From positions 1 through 64,000 of the forward strand of contig NZ_JAGGKB010000004.1 in NCBI RefSeq assembly GCF_017873335.1: a DNA stretch of 64,000 bases, read 5' to 3'. The first letter of the stretch is position 1; each line of letters starts with the position of its first letter. Both the position numbers and the translations under genes were made by a program. The notes beneath the pieces are model-generated. The model was given only the letters and a program-made list of their open reading frames with translations, did not search any database and was not told the DNA's origin. Shown here in pieces: positions 33,284 to 43,126 of the stretch. This DNA comes from Thermococcus stetteri (GTDB taxonomy: Archaea > Methanobacteriota_B > Thermococci > Thermococcales > Thermococcaceae).

Positions 33284-33385
33284 TCTCCCACCTCCGGATT
33301 AACAAGTTGTTATCTCCAATAACCAGATAATAGAAGCGTTTAAAAAAGTTTGTGGGCAGATTTGGGAACTTGAAAGCAGAAAGAG

Positions 33386-33895
33386 TCAGGAATCCTGCTC
33401 TTCTTTGTTTTCCTTGGCTTTTTTCCCTTCCATCTTGATGACGTAGTCGGCAGCATTTTGGAGGGCCACAGAAAAGCCCGGTTCCACTCCTATAACAACG
33501 GTCTCCTTGCCGCGCCTCTTTGCCTCAATGATTATCGGGAGAAAGTCAGCATCCCTGGAAGCGAGGGCTATTACATCAACGTCAGAGTTGTAAATCAGCT
33601 CCATGGCCTCTATGGCAACGCGGACGTCTGTGTCTCCAGCGACGATGACCGGCTCAAGACCCTGGTTGACAACCGCCTCGATAAGTCCCTGTGGAGCGTA
33701 CTGGTTCAGGATTACCTTTGCTACCCTCACGTTTCCTATCCTCTTGAGGGCCTCAAGGATGTCCTCAAGCTTTATCCCGAACTCCTTCCTAAGGATGTTC
33801 GGCCCGTCTATGATGAGGCCTATCGTCTTTTTTGGAGCTTCCTCCTCCTTTTTCTCGCTCTCCCTCTTTAGAATCTTAAAGAACCGCTCCTTCAT
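33386..33895 (-). CDS. NYN-domain protein with full acidic set (TIGR00288-like)
   Basis: 169 residues of the NYN (PIN-like) nuclease fold. The acidic residues expected for metal binding are all present: [11 protein letters not shown] (Asp), [11 protein letters not shown] (Asp) and ASRDADFLP (two Asp). The C terminus is charged. It overlaps the upstream paralogue by 4 nt, so the two are translationally coupled and likely form a heteromer. The upstream gene is the RNA acetyltransferase tmcA, which suggests a role in RNA metabolism. Confidence 0.85.
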   Translation of the reverse strand: MKERFFKILKRESEKKEEEAPKKTIGLIIDGPNILRKEFGIKLEDILEALKRIGNVRVAKVILNQYAPQGLIEAVVNQGLEPVIVAGDTDVRVAIEAMELIYNSDVDVIALASRDADFLPIIIEAKRRGKETVVIGVEPGFSVALQNAADYVIKMEGKKAKENKEEQDS

Positions 33896-34395
33896 TCTTC
33901 CTCACCGCCGAGAATAATCGTGTAGTCTGCCGCGTGCTTCAGAGCCGCTGAAAAGCCCGGCTCTACACCTATGACGACCGTCTCTTTACCCTTCTCCTTT
34001 GCCTTCAAGATTACAGGCAAAAACTCCGCGTTCCTAGTGGCGAGGGCTATGACGTCTATGTGCGGGTTGTATATCTCCTTCATGGCCTCGACGGCGAGCT
34101 TTACGCCCGTTTCCCCAGACACGATTATCGGCTCAAACCCCTGATTTGAGACAGCCTCGATAAGCCCCTGAGGCGCGTACTGGTTGAGGATCACCTTTGC
34201 CACCCTGATGTCCCCGATCTGGCTGAGCGCCTCTGCAATGTCCTCAAGCTTTACTCCAAGCTCTTTCCTGAGTATGTTGGGACCGTCTATAAGGAGTGCT
34301 ATCCTCTTCCCCCTCGAGACCTTCCTTTTCATCTGTCCTATGATTTTCATCCCGCTCTTTGTCATCGCAACTATCTTCTCCCATCCGCTTGCCAT
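33892..34395 (-). CDS. NYN-domain paralogue with degraded acidic site
   Basis: 167 residues, clearly paralogous to the next gene ([31 protein letters not shown] and [18 protein letters not shown] are shared). The first Asp (LIDGPN) is kept, but the other acidic positions are changed: [11 protein letters not shown] replaces [10 protein letters not shown], and TRNAEFLP replaces SRDADFLP. Nuclease activity is therefore doubtful, and it may be a regulatory or RNA-binding partner. The ATG at 34393-34395 has GGCGGTG upstream and is preferred to the GTG at 34404. Confidence 0.8.
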   Translation of the reverse strand: MASGWEKIVAMTKSGMKIIGQMKRKVSRGKRIALLIDGPNILRKELGVKLEDIAEALSQIGDIRVAKVILNQYAPQGLIEAVSNQGFEPIIVSGETGVKLAVEAMKEIYNPHIDVIALATRNAEFLPVILKAKEKGKETVVIGVEPGFSAALKHAADYTIILGGEEE

Positions 34396-34458
34396 CGCTG
34401 ACACCGCCGTGATATCCAGATCAGAAGGAGTATGTGAAAAAGGTGTTAAAAAAATTGC

Positions 34459-36894
34459 TCAGCTCAACAGCCTCTTGTAGTAATACCAGAGCCCTCTGAT
34501 AATGTCCCTGACCTCGATCATAGTGAACATCTCAGTCCTGTCGATGAGCTTCGCTGTTTCCTCCCAGCTGTGGGCCTGGAGGACGCGATATATGAGGAGC
34601 TTTATCTGCCTCTCGTCGAGGTAGGGCTTCATCCAGCCGTCAAGGAAGTAGAGCTTCACTATCGGCTTTACTGCATCAACCACCGTGTCGTAGGTGAGGA
34701 CCTTTCCAGTGAAGGCATCAAGACGCTTCTTCTGGGTCTCTGTCAGGTGAATCGGGTAATCCACGGCCTCACCAAAGGGCGTCTCGAAGAGCCAGCGCGC
34801 GATTTCAGGCTCAAGCTCCCTGTGGGTATCGCCGAGCCACTCGGTAAACCTGATCCTGAACTCGTCGTTGGCCTTCTTGATGAGCTCCTTCGCCTTCTTG
34901 CTTATCGGCTTGAGGACTATAGCGGTGAACTCGCCGCTAACAGGGTTCCTCGCTGGACTGAGGTGGACAACAGCGAAGCCGTTCCTGACCCAGAAGCGGA
35001 CGAGCTCTTCACTCGCTCCAAAGCCCGAGCCTATCCAGTCGAGGCCTTTCTCCCTTGCCTCCTTTTCGAGGAGCTCAAGGGCCTTGCTTCCGAGCCCCAT
35101 GTCCATTGCATCCGGGTGAGTCGCTATCCTGACTATTCTATAGCCTTTCAGCTTGGCGAACTCCTTGAGGTAGTGGTGCTTGACCATCATGTCCGGGATG
35201 ATGTTCCCGCGCGGCTTGTAGCCCTTGGCCATCTTGTCTATGACGTTCTTTGGAATCCCGCCTTCCTTCGCTATCTGAACGGCCGTGACTATCTTGCCGT
35301 TCTTCAGGCGGAGCACCCTCGCCTCGTGGTGCGGTGCATCGGCCAACAGAGCCACGTCGCTTGGCCTGTTGCGGTAATGAGCGAGAATATAGATGCCGAC
35401 GAAGTTCTTCAAATCCTCCCTGTCGTTCTCGAACCAGTCGTCGAGGTCGGGCTTTTCAAGGTAAACCTCCTTCCGCTTTATCAGCTCGTAGTCCTCCTCC
35501 GTCAGCTCGACCGGTTCGGCATCGAGCAGGAGAACGTCGAAGAGCCACTTCTCTATTGGATCACCGTAGGCGTACCTTATTGGCTCGTCCATGTGGAGTT
35601 CCTTAAAAGAGCGCTTCTCCCTTGCCTTCTTCAGGAACTTGACGGAGAAGCCCCTTCCAGCACCCTCGTAGCCGTGAATAGTTGAGGAATAGACGACGCG
35701 CGGCTTGTTGAGGTACTTGTGGAGTATCGGCACATGGATTCCCGCTGCTTCATCGAGGATGTAGAGGTCGGCGCTCTTCTTGTAACCTTCTGCCGGCGGG
35801 TAATAGCGCAGGCCAATCTTCCTCGCGTAGAGCTCCTTTATGAGGCCCTTTTCCTCGACAACGTAGGGCTTGAAGCCGAGCTTCTCCAGGGCCCTCTTGG
35901 CGAACCGGAAGAGGGACTGGACGTTCTCGAGCTCCGGAGCGGTGACCACTATCCTCGTCCTCTTTTTCAGGGCAACGGCCAAACCTATCGCCGCTATTCC
36001 AACGGAAACGCTCTTACCCCTACCCCTGTCTGCCGTGAGGACGAGCATTTCCTCCTTATCGACAAGCTCCTCGAAGGCCCTGAGGACTTCAACCTGTCCC
36101 TCGGTGAGAGCCATCTCGTACAGCTCCTTCGGGAAGAGGGTTTCCTCCGGGATTTCAACTCCCTTCCTCGCCCGTACCTTTGCCTGGCTCTTGCTCTTTT
36201 TGGGCTTCTTCTTCGCCTTTCCGTTCTCGGTGATGATGTATATCCCGTCGTGCTGGGTGAACTTCCTTATGAGCCTCCTGTTGAAGCGCTTCTTCACGTC
36301 GTTGATCGTGTAGGGTGGAGTTACGAGGCTCTTGTGGAAGCCCGTCCACATGTCTTTCCACTTCTCGAACGGGTGGGCGAGGATGAAGATAAGCCCGCCG
36401 CCGCGGACTGTCTCGATGATCCTTCCGAGGTCGTTGGGTGAGTAATCGTAGCTCATGTCCAAGACAAGAAGGTCGTAGGTTCTTCCTAAGATTTCCCTCG
36501 TGTGCTTGAAGGTAACCGCCGTAACGTTCACCTCGGAACCAGCTAGGATGTCAAAGTGCTTCCTGAAAGCCTCGTAGCGCTTCCTTCCAAAGGTCTCCTC
36601 GCCGAGTGCATCTGTGGCATAGAGAACCTCGATTTTATCCTCGCTCTCGTCCCTGAGGCGCTTTTCAATCAGCTCACCAACTATATCCGAGAGAACCCTC
36701 GCAGAGGCTCCCGCGAGGATTCCAGCAAGTTCGGCCTTTTTGAGCGTGTCGCCCTCGATCACGATCATTCTCCTGTGGAACTTCTCAAGCGCCTGTGCCA
36801 AGGCGGTCTCGGTGATCTTGAGAACTGAATCCTTAACCTTCTCACCTTTAGCGTACTCCCTCACTTCCTTATCAAAGCGGACCTTGACGGTCAC
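34459..36894 (-). CDS. tmcA: RNA cytidine acetyltransferase (TmcA/Nat10 type)
   Basis: 811 residues. An N-terminal DUF1726-like domain is followed by an ATPase/helicase domain with a P-loop (LTADRGRGKSVSVG near residue 290) and Walker B (LYILDEAAG). Then come a GNAT acetyltransferase domain (RIATHPDAMDMGLGSKALEL) and a C-terminal tRNA-binding region. It makes N4-acetylcytidine in RNA; the Thermococcus enzyme is known to modify many RNAs. GTG at 36892-36894 is chosen because GGAGGT lies 7 nt upstream and it gives the expected start MTVKVRF; another GTG is at 36903. The two NYN genes follow after 63 nt. Confidence 0.9.
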   Translation of the reverse strand: MTVKVRFDKEVREYAKGEKVKDSVLKITETALAQALEKFHRRMIVIEGDTLKKAELAGILAGASARVLSDIVGELIEKRLRDESEDKIEVLYATDALGEETFGRKRYEAFRKHFDILAGSEVNVTAVTFKHTREILGRTYDLLVLDMSYDYSPNDLGRIIETVRGGGLIFILAHPFEKWKDMWTGFHKSLVTPPYTINDVKKRFNRRLIRKFTQHDGIYIITENGKAKKKPKKSKSQAKVRARKGVEIPEETLFPKELYEMALTEGQVEVLRAFEELVDKEEMLVLTADRGRGKSVSVGIAAIGLAVALKKRTRIVVTAPELENVQSLFRFAKRALEKLGFKPYVVEEKGLIKELYARKIGLRYYPPAEGYKKSADLYILDEAAGIHVPILHKYLNKPRVVYSSTIHGYEGAGRGFSVKFLKKAREKRSFKELHMDEPIRYAYGDPIEKWLFDVLLLDAEPVELTEEDYELIKRKEVYLEKPDLDDWFENDREDLKNFVGIYILAHYRNRPSDVALLADAPHHEARVLRLKNGKIVTAVQIAKEGGIPKNVIDKMAKGYKPRGNIIPDMMVKHHYLKEFAKLKGYRIVRIATHPDAMDMGLGSKALELLEKEAREKGLDWIGSGFGASEELVRFWVRNGFAVVHLSPARNPVSGEFTAIVLKPISKKAKELIKKANDEFRIRFTEWLGDTHRELEPEIARWLFETPFGEAVDYPIHLTETQKKRLDAFTGKVLTYDTVVDAVKPIVKLYFLDGWMKPYLDERQIKLLIYRVLQAHSWEETAKLIDRTEMFTMIEVRDIIRGLWYYYKRLLS

Positions 36895-37017
36895 GACCGC
36901 CACCTCCCGGAAGAAGAGGATGTGGGAGATTTAAAAAGGTTGGGAGAAATGTTGTCGATACCCATCGAAACGCTAAGCTTTTATACGAAAAAGGCCCAAT
37001 AAATTCGGTGATTCTAA

Positions 37018-38916
37018 ATGGTGAAAGGTCTGACCGAGAAGGACCTCGGAAAGTTTAAGCTCGTAGGCAATATAGACGCCTTCAGGAGAAAGCTCGTTTT
37101 CCAAGTGACAGAGATAAGCGTCGAGAAGGACGACTACTTCTCAAGGCTCTACCTCTACGACGGCAGGAAGGTTAAGCCCTTCACCTCCGGAAAGAAGGAC
37201 GCCAACCCGCGCTTCTCACCGGATGGAAAGCTTGTAGCATTCACCTCTAAGCGCGACAAGGAGAGCAAAGAGGCAGAACTCTACCTCATCCCAACCGACG
37301 GCGGCGAGGCAAGGCTTTTAGCTAAGTCCAAGTACGGAATCAAGAACCTCCGCTTCACAGAGGATGGAAAGGGCATAGCGGTTGTAACTCCGATAGACAT
37401 CGAGAAGAAGCCCAAGGACGACGTCCACATCATCAAGGAGCTTCCCTTCTGGTTCAACGGCGTCGGCTGGGTCTACGGGAAGAGGAGCGTTGTTTATCTC
37501 GTTGATATCGAGACCGGGAAGAAAAAGCGCCTCACTCCAAAGAACCTCGATGTCGGCCAGATCCGCTTCCACAACGGCAAGCTCTACTTCACCGCCCAGG
37601 AAGACCGCGAGAGGAAGCCGATGGTTAGCGACCTCTACGTTCTCGAGGGCAGGAAAGTAAAGAGGCTGACGCCGGGCAAGTGGAGCATCTCCGACTTTAT
37701 CCCGCTTGACGATGGCACTTTCATCCTCAAGGCCAACACGCGCGAGCGCGGGATTCCGACGAACACCCATATCTACCACTACAACCCCGAAACGGGTGAG
37801 ATGAGAAAACTGACAAAAGAGCTCGACAGGGCGGCCTACAACTCCCTCAACAGCGACGTTAGAGGTGCTCAGAGAGCAGAGCTCGTCTTTAGGGACGGCT
37901 GGGTTTACTACATAGCTACCGACGGCCCGAGGACAAACCTGTTCCGCGTCAACCTCGACGGCAAGATCGAGCGCGTTATCGGTGGAGACAGGAGCGTCGA
38001 GAGCTTTGCGATAGGCGATTACATAGCCTTCACTGCTCAGGATGCGGTTACACCACTTGAGCTTTACGTCCTCCGCGACGGGACGGAGAAGAAAGTTACC
38101 GACTTCAACGGCTGGATTAGAGAGTACAGCCTTTCAAAGCCGGAGCACTTCAAGGTCAAGGCCAGCGACGGCGTTGAGATTGATGCGTGGGTCATGAAAC
38201 CGATCAACTTTGAACCGGGCAAGAAGTATCCGGCAGTTCTGGAAATCCACGGCGGGCCGAAGACGGCCTACGGCTACGCCTTCATGCACGAGTTCCACGT
38301 CTTGACTGCCAAGGGCTTCGCGGTGATATTCTCCAACCCGAGGGGAAGCGACGGCTACGGCGAGGAGTTTGCCGATATAAGGGAGCACTACGGCGAGCGC
38401 GATTATCAGGACATAATGGAAGTCGTTGATGAAGCGATAAAGAGGTTCGACTTCATCGACCCTGAGAGAATAGGCGTCACCGGCGGCTCCTACGGTGGCT
38501 TCATGACGAACTGGATAGTCGGCCACACCAACCGCTTTAAGGCGGCTGTGACTCAGCGCTCCATCTCCAACTGGACGAGCTTTTTCGGCACCACCGACAT
38601 CGGCTACTTCTTCGCGCCCGATCAGATAGGCGGCGACCCGTGGAGCAACACCGAGGGCTACTGGGAGAAGAGCCCGCTGAAGTACGCTCCCAACGTTGAG
38701 ACGCCGCTTCTCATAATTCACTCGATGGAAGACTACCGCTGCTGGCTCCCGGAGGCGCTACAGTTCTTCACTGCCTTAAAGTACCTCGGCAAAACGGTCG
38801 AGCTGGCCCTCTTCCCTGGAGAGAACCACGATCTCAGCCGCTCGGGAAAGCCGAAGCACAGGGTGAAGAGGTTGGAGCTGATAGCGGAATGGATGGAGAG
38901 GTGGTTAAAGGGTTAG
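37018..38916 (+). CDS. S9-family acylaminoacyl/prolyl oligopeptidase
   Basis: 632 residues. An N-terminal beta-propeller (repeats such as KKDANPRFSPDGKLVAFTSK) is followed by an alpha/beta hydrolase domain with the nucleophile GGSYGGFMT near residue 485. The oxyanion region is LEIHGGPKTAYG, the Asp lies in IHSMEDYRC, and the His in PGENHDLSRSG. It is a cytoplasmic peptidase releasing acylated or small peptides. A TATA-like TTTTATACG lies about 40 nt upstream. A T-rich run follows the stop at 38920-38937. Confidence 0.9.
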   Translation: MVKGLTEKDLGKFKLVGNIDAFRRKLVFQVTEISVEKDDYFSRLYLYDGRKVKPFTSGKKDANPRFSPDGKLVAFTSKRDKESKEAELYLIPTDGGEARLLAKSKYGIKNLRFTEDGKGIAVVTPIDIEKKPKDDVHIIKELPFWFNGVGWVYGKRSVVYLVDIETGKKKRLTPKNLDVGQIRFHNGKLYFTAQEDRERKPMVSDLYVLEGRKVKRLTPGKWSISDFIPLDDGTFILKANTRERGIPTNTHIYHYNPETGEMRKLTKELDRAAYNSLNSDVRGAQRAELVFRDGWVYYIATDGPRTNLFRVNLDGKIERVIGGDRSVESFAIGDYIAFTAQDAVTPLELYVLRDGTEKKVTDFNGWIREYSLSKPEHFKVKASDGVEIDAWVMKPINFEPGKKYPAVLEIHGGPKTAYGYAFMHEFHVLTAKGFAVIFSNPRGSDGYGEEFADIREHYGERDYQDIMEVVDEAIKRFDFIDPERIGVTGGSYGGFMTNWIVGHTNRFKAAVTQRSISNWTSFFGTTDIGYFFAPDQIGGDPWSNTEGYWEKSPLKYAPNVETPLLIIHSMEDYRCWLPEALQFFTALKYLGKTVELALFPGENHDLSRSGKPKHRVKRLELIAEWMERWLKG

Positions 38917-39061
38917 ATTTCCCTTTTTCCTTCTTAAGCGTGGCCCAACAGTTGCTTTATAAACGATTCTCAGAGTTGCCAACCCCATAAAGGGCCAAAC
39001 CTCTTCAAGTTGGCGTTTCTCCTCACTGGACATCAATGGCAAATGGAACTAAAAACGACGA

Positions 39062-39457
39062 GGCTCATCTACTTATTGTGGTTGAAAGGTTTTAAGTTTT
39101 CTTCCCGAGTATTAGATTATGACAGGGGTAATTACAATCAGACAAATTCGCTGGCCAAACGGAGTAGCTTGATTGCGGGAGTTTACTGACGAGTGTTCCA
39201 TTTATGATTCTCTGAGGGAGGGTTTGGGGGTTATTAATTCTCATGAGCGGGTTAATCATTCTGGGAAAGAGTTTGCACGTTGTGAGCATGTTAACAGTTG
39301 TGAGGACAGGCACGGTTTTCTGAGGGCTTATCTGAAGAAGTATCGTGGTGTTAGTTTCAGGTGGTTGCAGGGTTATTTGGACTTTCTGGCGTTGATTCTG
39401 AATAACAGGTGGGGGTGGTTCCCAGAACTAATATCAACCAGAACATCTAGATGAGCG
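39062..39457 (+). mobile_element. IS1595-family element, copy 4 (internally deleted, inverted)
   Basis: A 396-bp relic in the opposite orientation to copies 1-3, with both terminal repeats (GGCTCATCTACTTATT at the left; CGCTCATCTAGATGTT inward from the right). It shares the internal deletion join GGAGTAGCTTGATTGCGGG with copy 3. It has two further small deletions: one in the N-terminal coding part and one right after the join. The transposase tail (FTDECSIYDSL, HVNSCEDRHGFL, then to RTSR) is still legible. The flanks have no 8-bp direct repeat. Confidence 0.85.
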
Positions 39458-39513
39458 TAACGTTTTCGAATGATATAACTCACAGGAATAGAGAGATTTT
39501 GAGTTCATGCCGA

Positions 39514-39525
39514 AAAGTATATAAG
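39514..39525 (+). promoter_or_regulatory. TATA box of the SAM synthetase gene
   Basis: AAAGTATATAAG lies 53-64 nt upstream of the ATG at 39578. It is outside IS copy 4, whose end is 57 bp further upstream, so the core promoter is intact. Confidence 0.6.
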
Positions 39526-39577
39526 ACAATGCACAGACCCGACCACTGCACTGATTAAGTTGAGAAAGGTGATGCTC

Positions 39578-40795
39578 ATGGCTGAGAAGATAAGGAACAT
39601 AGTCGTTGAAGAGATGGTCAGAACCCCGGTCGAGATGCAGCAGGTCGAGCTCGTCGAGAGGAAGGGTATCGGCCACCCCGACAGCATAGCCGACGGTATT
39701 GCCGAGGCCGTCAGCAGGGCGCTCTCCAGAGAGTACATGAAGAGGTACGGGATCATCCTCCACCACAACACCGACCAGGTTGAGGTCGTAGGTGGGAGGG
39801 CCTACCCACAGTTCGGCGGCGGTGAGGTCATCAAGCCGATCTACATCCTCCTCTCGGGAAGGGCCGTTGAGATGGTCGACAGGGAGTTCTTCCCGGTTCA
39901 CGAGGTCGCCATAAAAGCCGCCAAGGACTACCTCAAGAAGGCCGTAAGGCACCTCGACATTGAGAACCACGTTGTCATAGACTCCCGCATCGGGCAGGGA
40001 AGCGTTGACCTCGTTGGAGTCTTCAACAAGGCCAAGAAGAACCCAATCCCGCTCGCCAACGACACAAGCTTTGGCGTCGGCTACGCTCCGCTCAGTGAAA
40101 CGGAGAGGATTGTCCTCGAGACCGAGAAGTACCTCAACAGCGACGAGTTCAAGAAGAAGTGGCCGGCCGTCGGTGAGGACATCAAGGTCATGGGTCTCAG
40201 GAAAGGCGACGAGATTGACCTTACCATAGCTGCAGCCATCGTCGACAGCGAAGTCGACAACCCCGACGACTACATGGCCGTCAAGGAGGCCATCTACGAG
40301 GCCGCCAAGGAGATCGTCGAGTCCCACACCCAGAGGCCGACCAACATCTACGTGAACACTGCCGATGATCCGAAAGAGGGCATCTACTACATAACCGTTA
40401 CCGGAACCAGCGCCGAGGCCGGCGACGACGGAAGCGTTGGCAGGGGCAATAGGGTCAACGGCCTCATCACCCCCAACAGGCACATGAGCATGGAGGCGGC
40501 AGCTGGTAAGAACCCGGTAAGCCACGTCGGTAAGATCTACAACATCCTCTCAATGCTCATAGCGAACGACATAGCCGAGCAGATTGAGGGCGTTGAAGAG
40601 GTCTACGTCAGGATACTCAGCCAGATTGGAAAGCCCATAGACGAGCCGCTCGTTGCCAGCGTCCAGATAATCCCGAAGAAGGGCTACTCGATCGACGTCC
40701 TCCAGAAGCCGGCCTACGAGATAGCCGACGAGTGGCTGGCCAACATAACGAAGATCCAGAAGATGATCCTCGAGGACAAGATAAACGTCTTCTGA
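39578..40795 (+). CDS. mat: S-adenosylmethionine synthetase, archaeal type
   Basis: 405 residues of the archaeal MAT family, which makes SAM from methionine and ATP. Typical segments are [20 protein letters not shown] near the N terminus, [12 protein letters not shown], and [20 protein letters not shown]. The ATG at 39578 is chosen because AAAGGTGATG lies just upstream; the two earlier ATG/TTG codons fall within or before it. The gene product supplies methyl groups for, among others, the RNA methyltransferase at 48769. Confidence 0.93.
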   Translation: MAEKIRNIVVEEMVRTPVEMQQVELVERKGIGHPDSIADGIAEAVSRALSREYMKRYGIILHHNTDQVEVVGGRAYPQFGGGEVIKPIYILLSGRAVEMVDREFFPVHEVAIKAAKDYLKKAVRHLDIENHVVIDSRIGQGSVDLVGVFNKAKKNPIPLANDTSFGVGYAPLSETERIVLETEKYLNSDEFKKKWPAVGEDIKVMGLRKGDEIDLTIAAAIVDSEVDNPDDYMAVKEAIYEAAKEIVESHTQRPTNIYVNTADDPKEGIYYITVTGTSAEAGDDGSVGRGNRVNGLITPNRHMSMEAAAGKNPVSHVGKIYNILSMLIANDIAEQIEGVEEVYVRILSQIGKPIDEPLVASVQIIPKKGYSIDVLQKPAYEIADEWLANITKIQKMILEDKINVF

Positions 40796-40856
40796 AGCCT
40801 TCAGCTTTCCTCTCTATCCTTTTGATATTTTGTAAGAGAACAGGAAAAGCTGGAAA

Positions 40857-41072
40857 TCAGATGGCGGGAGTACTCTGCTTGAGTGCCCTGAGTACCTTTG
40901 CCTCTTCTGCCATGAGGGCAAGCTTCTCCTTCTTGACCTTGGCAAGAACCATTGCAACATCCTTCTTCTGACGGGCAAGTCTTATGAGCCTGGCCTCTTC
41001 ACGGAGGACTGCCTCCTTCCTTCTCCTCACGACTTCAAGACGCCTCTCAAGCACGGACTTAACCTTCTCCAT
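40857..41072 (-). CDS. Small basic coiled-coil protein (71 aa)
   Basis: A 71-residue protein made of one long Lys/Arg/Glu-rich helix (EKVKSVLERRLEVVRRRKEA, EKLALMAEEAKVLRALKQST). No domain recognised. The start at 41070-41072 is preceded by an AGGTGATA sequence. The strongly charged helix suggests a nucleic-acid or ribosome-associated role, but that is a guess. It lies between the SAM synthetase and the divergent phosphoesterase. Confidence 0.65.
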   Translation of the reverse strand: MEKVKSVLERRLEVVRRRKEAVLREEARLIRLARQKKDVAMVLAKVKKEKLALMAEEAKVLRALKQSTPAI

Positions 41073-41201
41073 CTAGTATCACCTGAATAAATAGGTGATC
41101 CTAATCTTTAAAAGGTTTTCGGTAAACGTCAAACAAGGTTTCGCTTTTTGTCGAAAAAACTTCTTAAGAGGAAAGTGCTAAATCTCTCTGGGGGTGAGGG
41201 A

Positions 41202-41858
41202 ATGAGGATAGCGGCGGTCACTGACATCCACGGCAAGCTCGAGAAAGCGAAGAAGCTCTTGGGGGTTCTTGAGGAGGAGAGACCAGACCTTATCCTCATT
41301 GCAGGGGACATAACGAACTTCGGCGGCGCCGAGATTGCCAGAAAAGTTCTTGAACCGCTCATGGATCTCGGCGTTCCACTCCTCGCTGTCCACGGAAACT
41401 GCGACGGCAGAGACGTCCCAGAGTTGCTTGAAAAACTCAGAATATCTCTCCACAACAAGAGAAGAGAAGCGAACGGCACCGGCTTCGTGGGGATAGGAGG
41501 CTCGAACATAACGCCCTTCAACACCATCTGGGAACTCACGGAGGATGAGATACGGGAAATCCTAACGAAAAACTACAAGCCAGGAGACATTATTCTATCC
41601 CACGCTCCACCGAAGGACACCAAAGCCGACAGAGTTCACTCGGGCCTTCACGTGGGGAGCACTGCCCTTCGGAAGTTCATAGAGGGGAACCAGCCACCTC
41701 TCGTTGTCACGGGGCACATACATGAGGCAAGAAGCGTTGATGAGCTTGGAAAGACAGTCATAGTGAACCCAGGGCCGCTGTTTAGGGGGTACTATGCCCT
41801 TATTGAATTCGACGAAAAGAGAAAGGCGGTAAAAAACGTGGATCTGGAAAAGCTTTAA
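41202..41858 (+). CDS. Metallophosphoesterase
   Basis: 218 residues of the calcineurin-like phosphoesterase family. The metal-binding blocks are in order: VTDIHGK, IAGDITNFG, VHGNCDGRD, LSHAPP and TGHIHEA. These give a two-metal phosphodiesterase/phosphatase site. The ATG at 41202 is preferred over upstream starts because GGGTGAGGG directly precedes it. The substrate is unknown. The 3' end overlaps the aminotransferase gene by 4 nt. Confidence 0.88.
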   Translation: MRIAAVTDIHGKLEKAKKLLGVLEEERPDLILIAGDITNFGGAEIARKVLEPLMDLGVPLLAVHGNCDGRDVPELLEKLRISLHNKRREANGTGFVGIGGSNITPFNTIWELTEDEIREILTKNYKPGDIILSHAPPKDTKADRVHSGLHVGSTALRKFIEGNQPPLVVTGHIHEARSVDELGKTVIVNPGPLFRGYYALIEFDEKRKAVKNVDLEKL

Positions 41859-43024
41859 ACGAGTTTCTTCTCCTTCAGGACTTTTTCCATCCTGTCCATC
41901 GCTTCCTCAAGCTTCTCGTAGGCTGTGGCGTAGCTTATCCTTATGTAGCCCTCTCCGGCTTTTCCAAAGGCGGAGCCGGGGACAACTGCCACTCTAGCCT
42001 CCTTAAGCATAACCTCACTGAACTGGTGGTCGGTTAATCCCGTATCCCTGATGCGCGGGAAGATGTAGAACGCCCCCTTCGGTTTTACAGTCGGAAGACC
42101 CATCTCATTTAAGCGCTTCCAGACGAGGTTCCTTCTCCTGTCGTACTCCTTCCTCATCTCCTCCACTGCCTTCCAGCTCCTCGGGTCTTCAAGGGCCTTG
42201 GCGGCGGCATACTGGACGAAGGTAACAGGACAGGTGGAGTTGTACATCTGGAAGCGGGTCATCTTCTCGATTATCCAGGAGGGAGCGGCGACGAAGCCGA
42301 GGCGCCAGCCGGTCATTGCGAAGGTTTTGGAGAAGCCGTTTACGGTAATTGTGCGCTCGAACATGCCGTCGAGAGAAGCGATGCTGTGGTTTTTAACGCC
42401 GTCATAGACGAAGTGCTCGTAGACCTCGTCAGAGAACACGATCAGGTCGTGCTCGACCGCGAAGTCCGCTATTTCCTCGACATCCTTCTTGGTGAGAACT
42501 GAACCAGTCGGGTTGTTCGGGGTGTTTATTATAAGAGCCCTTGTCTTCTCTGTAACGTACTTCTCAAGGTCATCAACGTTCAGACAAAACTCGTTCTCCT
42601 CGTAGGTAGGAACTTCAACGGGCTTACCCCCTGCCAGAATGACCGCCGGAGCGTAACTCACGAACATCGGCGATGGAATGAGGACTTCCTCGTTGTCCTT
42701 CAGAAAGGTCGCGAGACCCATGAGAAACGCCTGGTTCGCCCCGGTGAGGATCATCACCTCAGTTTTGGGATCTGCCTCGATGCCATTCTGCACCTTGAGC
42801 TTCTTTGCAACGGCCTCTCTCAGCATCGGCAGGCCCGCGTTCGGGCCGTAATGGGTGTATCCCTTGTCGAGGGCATCCTTCGCGTATTCTTTGATGTGCT
42901 TAGGTGTGTCAAAATCGGGCTCACCGATTCCGAGTGATATTACATCTTCCATTCCAGCGGCGAGGTCGAAGAGCTTCCTAATCTCAGAAGGGTTAACGAG
43001 GTCAAGCCTGTCGCTCAGCGCCAT
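41855..43024 (-). CDS. Aromatic aminotransferase-type PLP enzyme (class I/II)
   Basis: 389 residues, nearly collinear with the Pyrococcus aromatic aminotransferase I know (389 residues). The substrate-binding start is ISLGIGEPDFDTP, the PLP contacts are NTPNNPTG and FSDEVYEHF, and the Schiff-base Lys is in NGFSKTFAMTGWRLGF. The enzyme transfers amino groups between aromatic amino acids and 2-oxoglutarate. The ATG at 43022-43024 matches the family start and has GGTGAT upstream. Confidence 0.88.
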   Translation of the reverse strand: MALSDRLDLVNPSEIRKLFDLAAGMEDVISLGIGEPDFDTPKHIKEYAKDALDKGYTHYGPNAGLPMLREAVAKKLKVQNGIEADPKTEVMILTGANQAFLMGLATFLKDNEEVLIPSPMFVSYAPAVILAGGKPVEVPTYEENEFCLNVDDLEKYVTEKTRALIINTPNNPTGSVLTKKDVEEIADFAVEHDLIVFSDEVYEHFVYDGVKNHSIASLDGMFERTITVNGFSKTFAMTGWRLGFVAAPSWIIEKMTRFQMYNSTCPVTFVQYAAAKALEDPRSWKAVEEMRKEYDRRRNLVWKRLNEMGLPTVKPKGAFYIFPRIRDTGLTDHQFSEVMLKEARVAVVPGSAFGKAGEGYIRISYATAYEKLEEAMDRMEKVLKEKKLV

Positions 43025-43126
43025 TATCATCACCGAAATCCCTTCTCCGGGATGTTTATAACGTTACCTCCATGAAAAAGCGGACATTAAAACCCAATAT
43101 ATAACATTAAAGGCATTATCTGGAGA

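Noticed and set aside
34570-35685. Long plus-strand frame opposite tmcA
   Set aside because: It is an antisense shadow of a clear, motif-rich gene; its translation has no known motif and no ribosome binding site. The same applies to long antisense frames at 39434-40525, 46512-47648 and 52382-53527.
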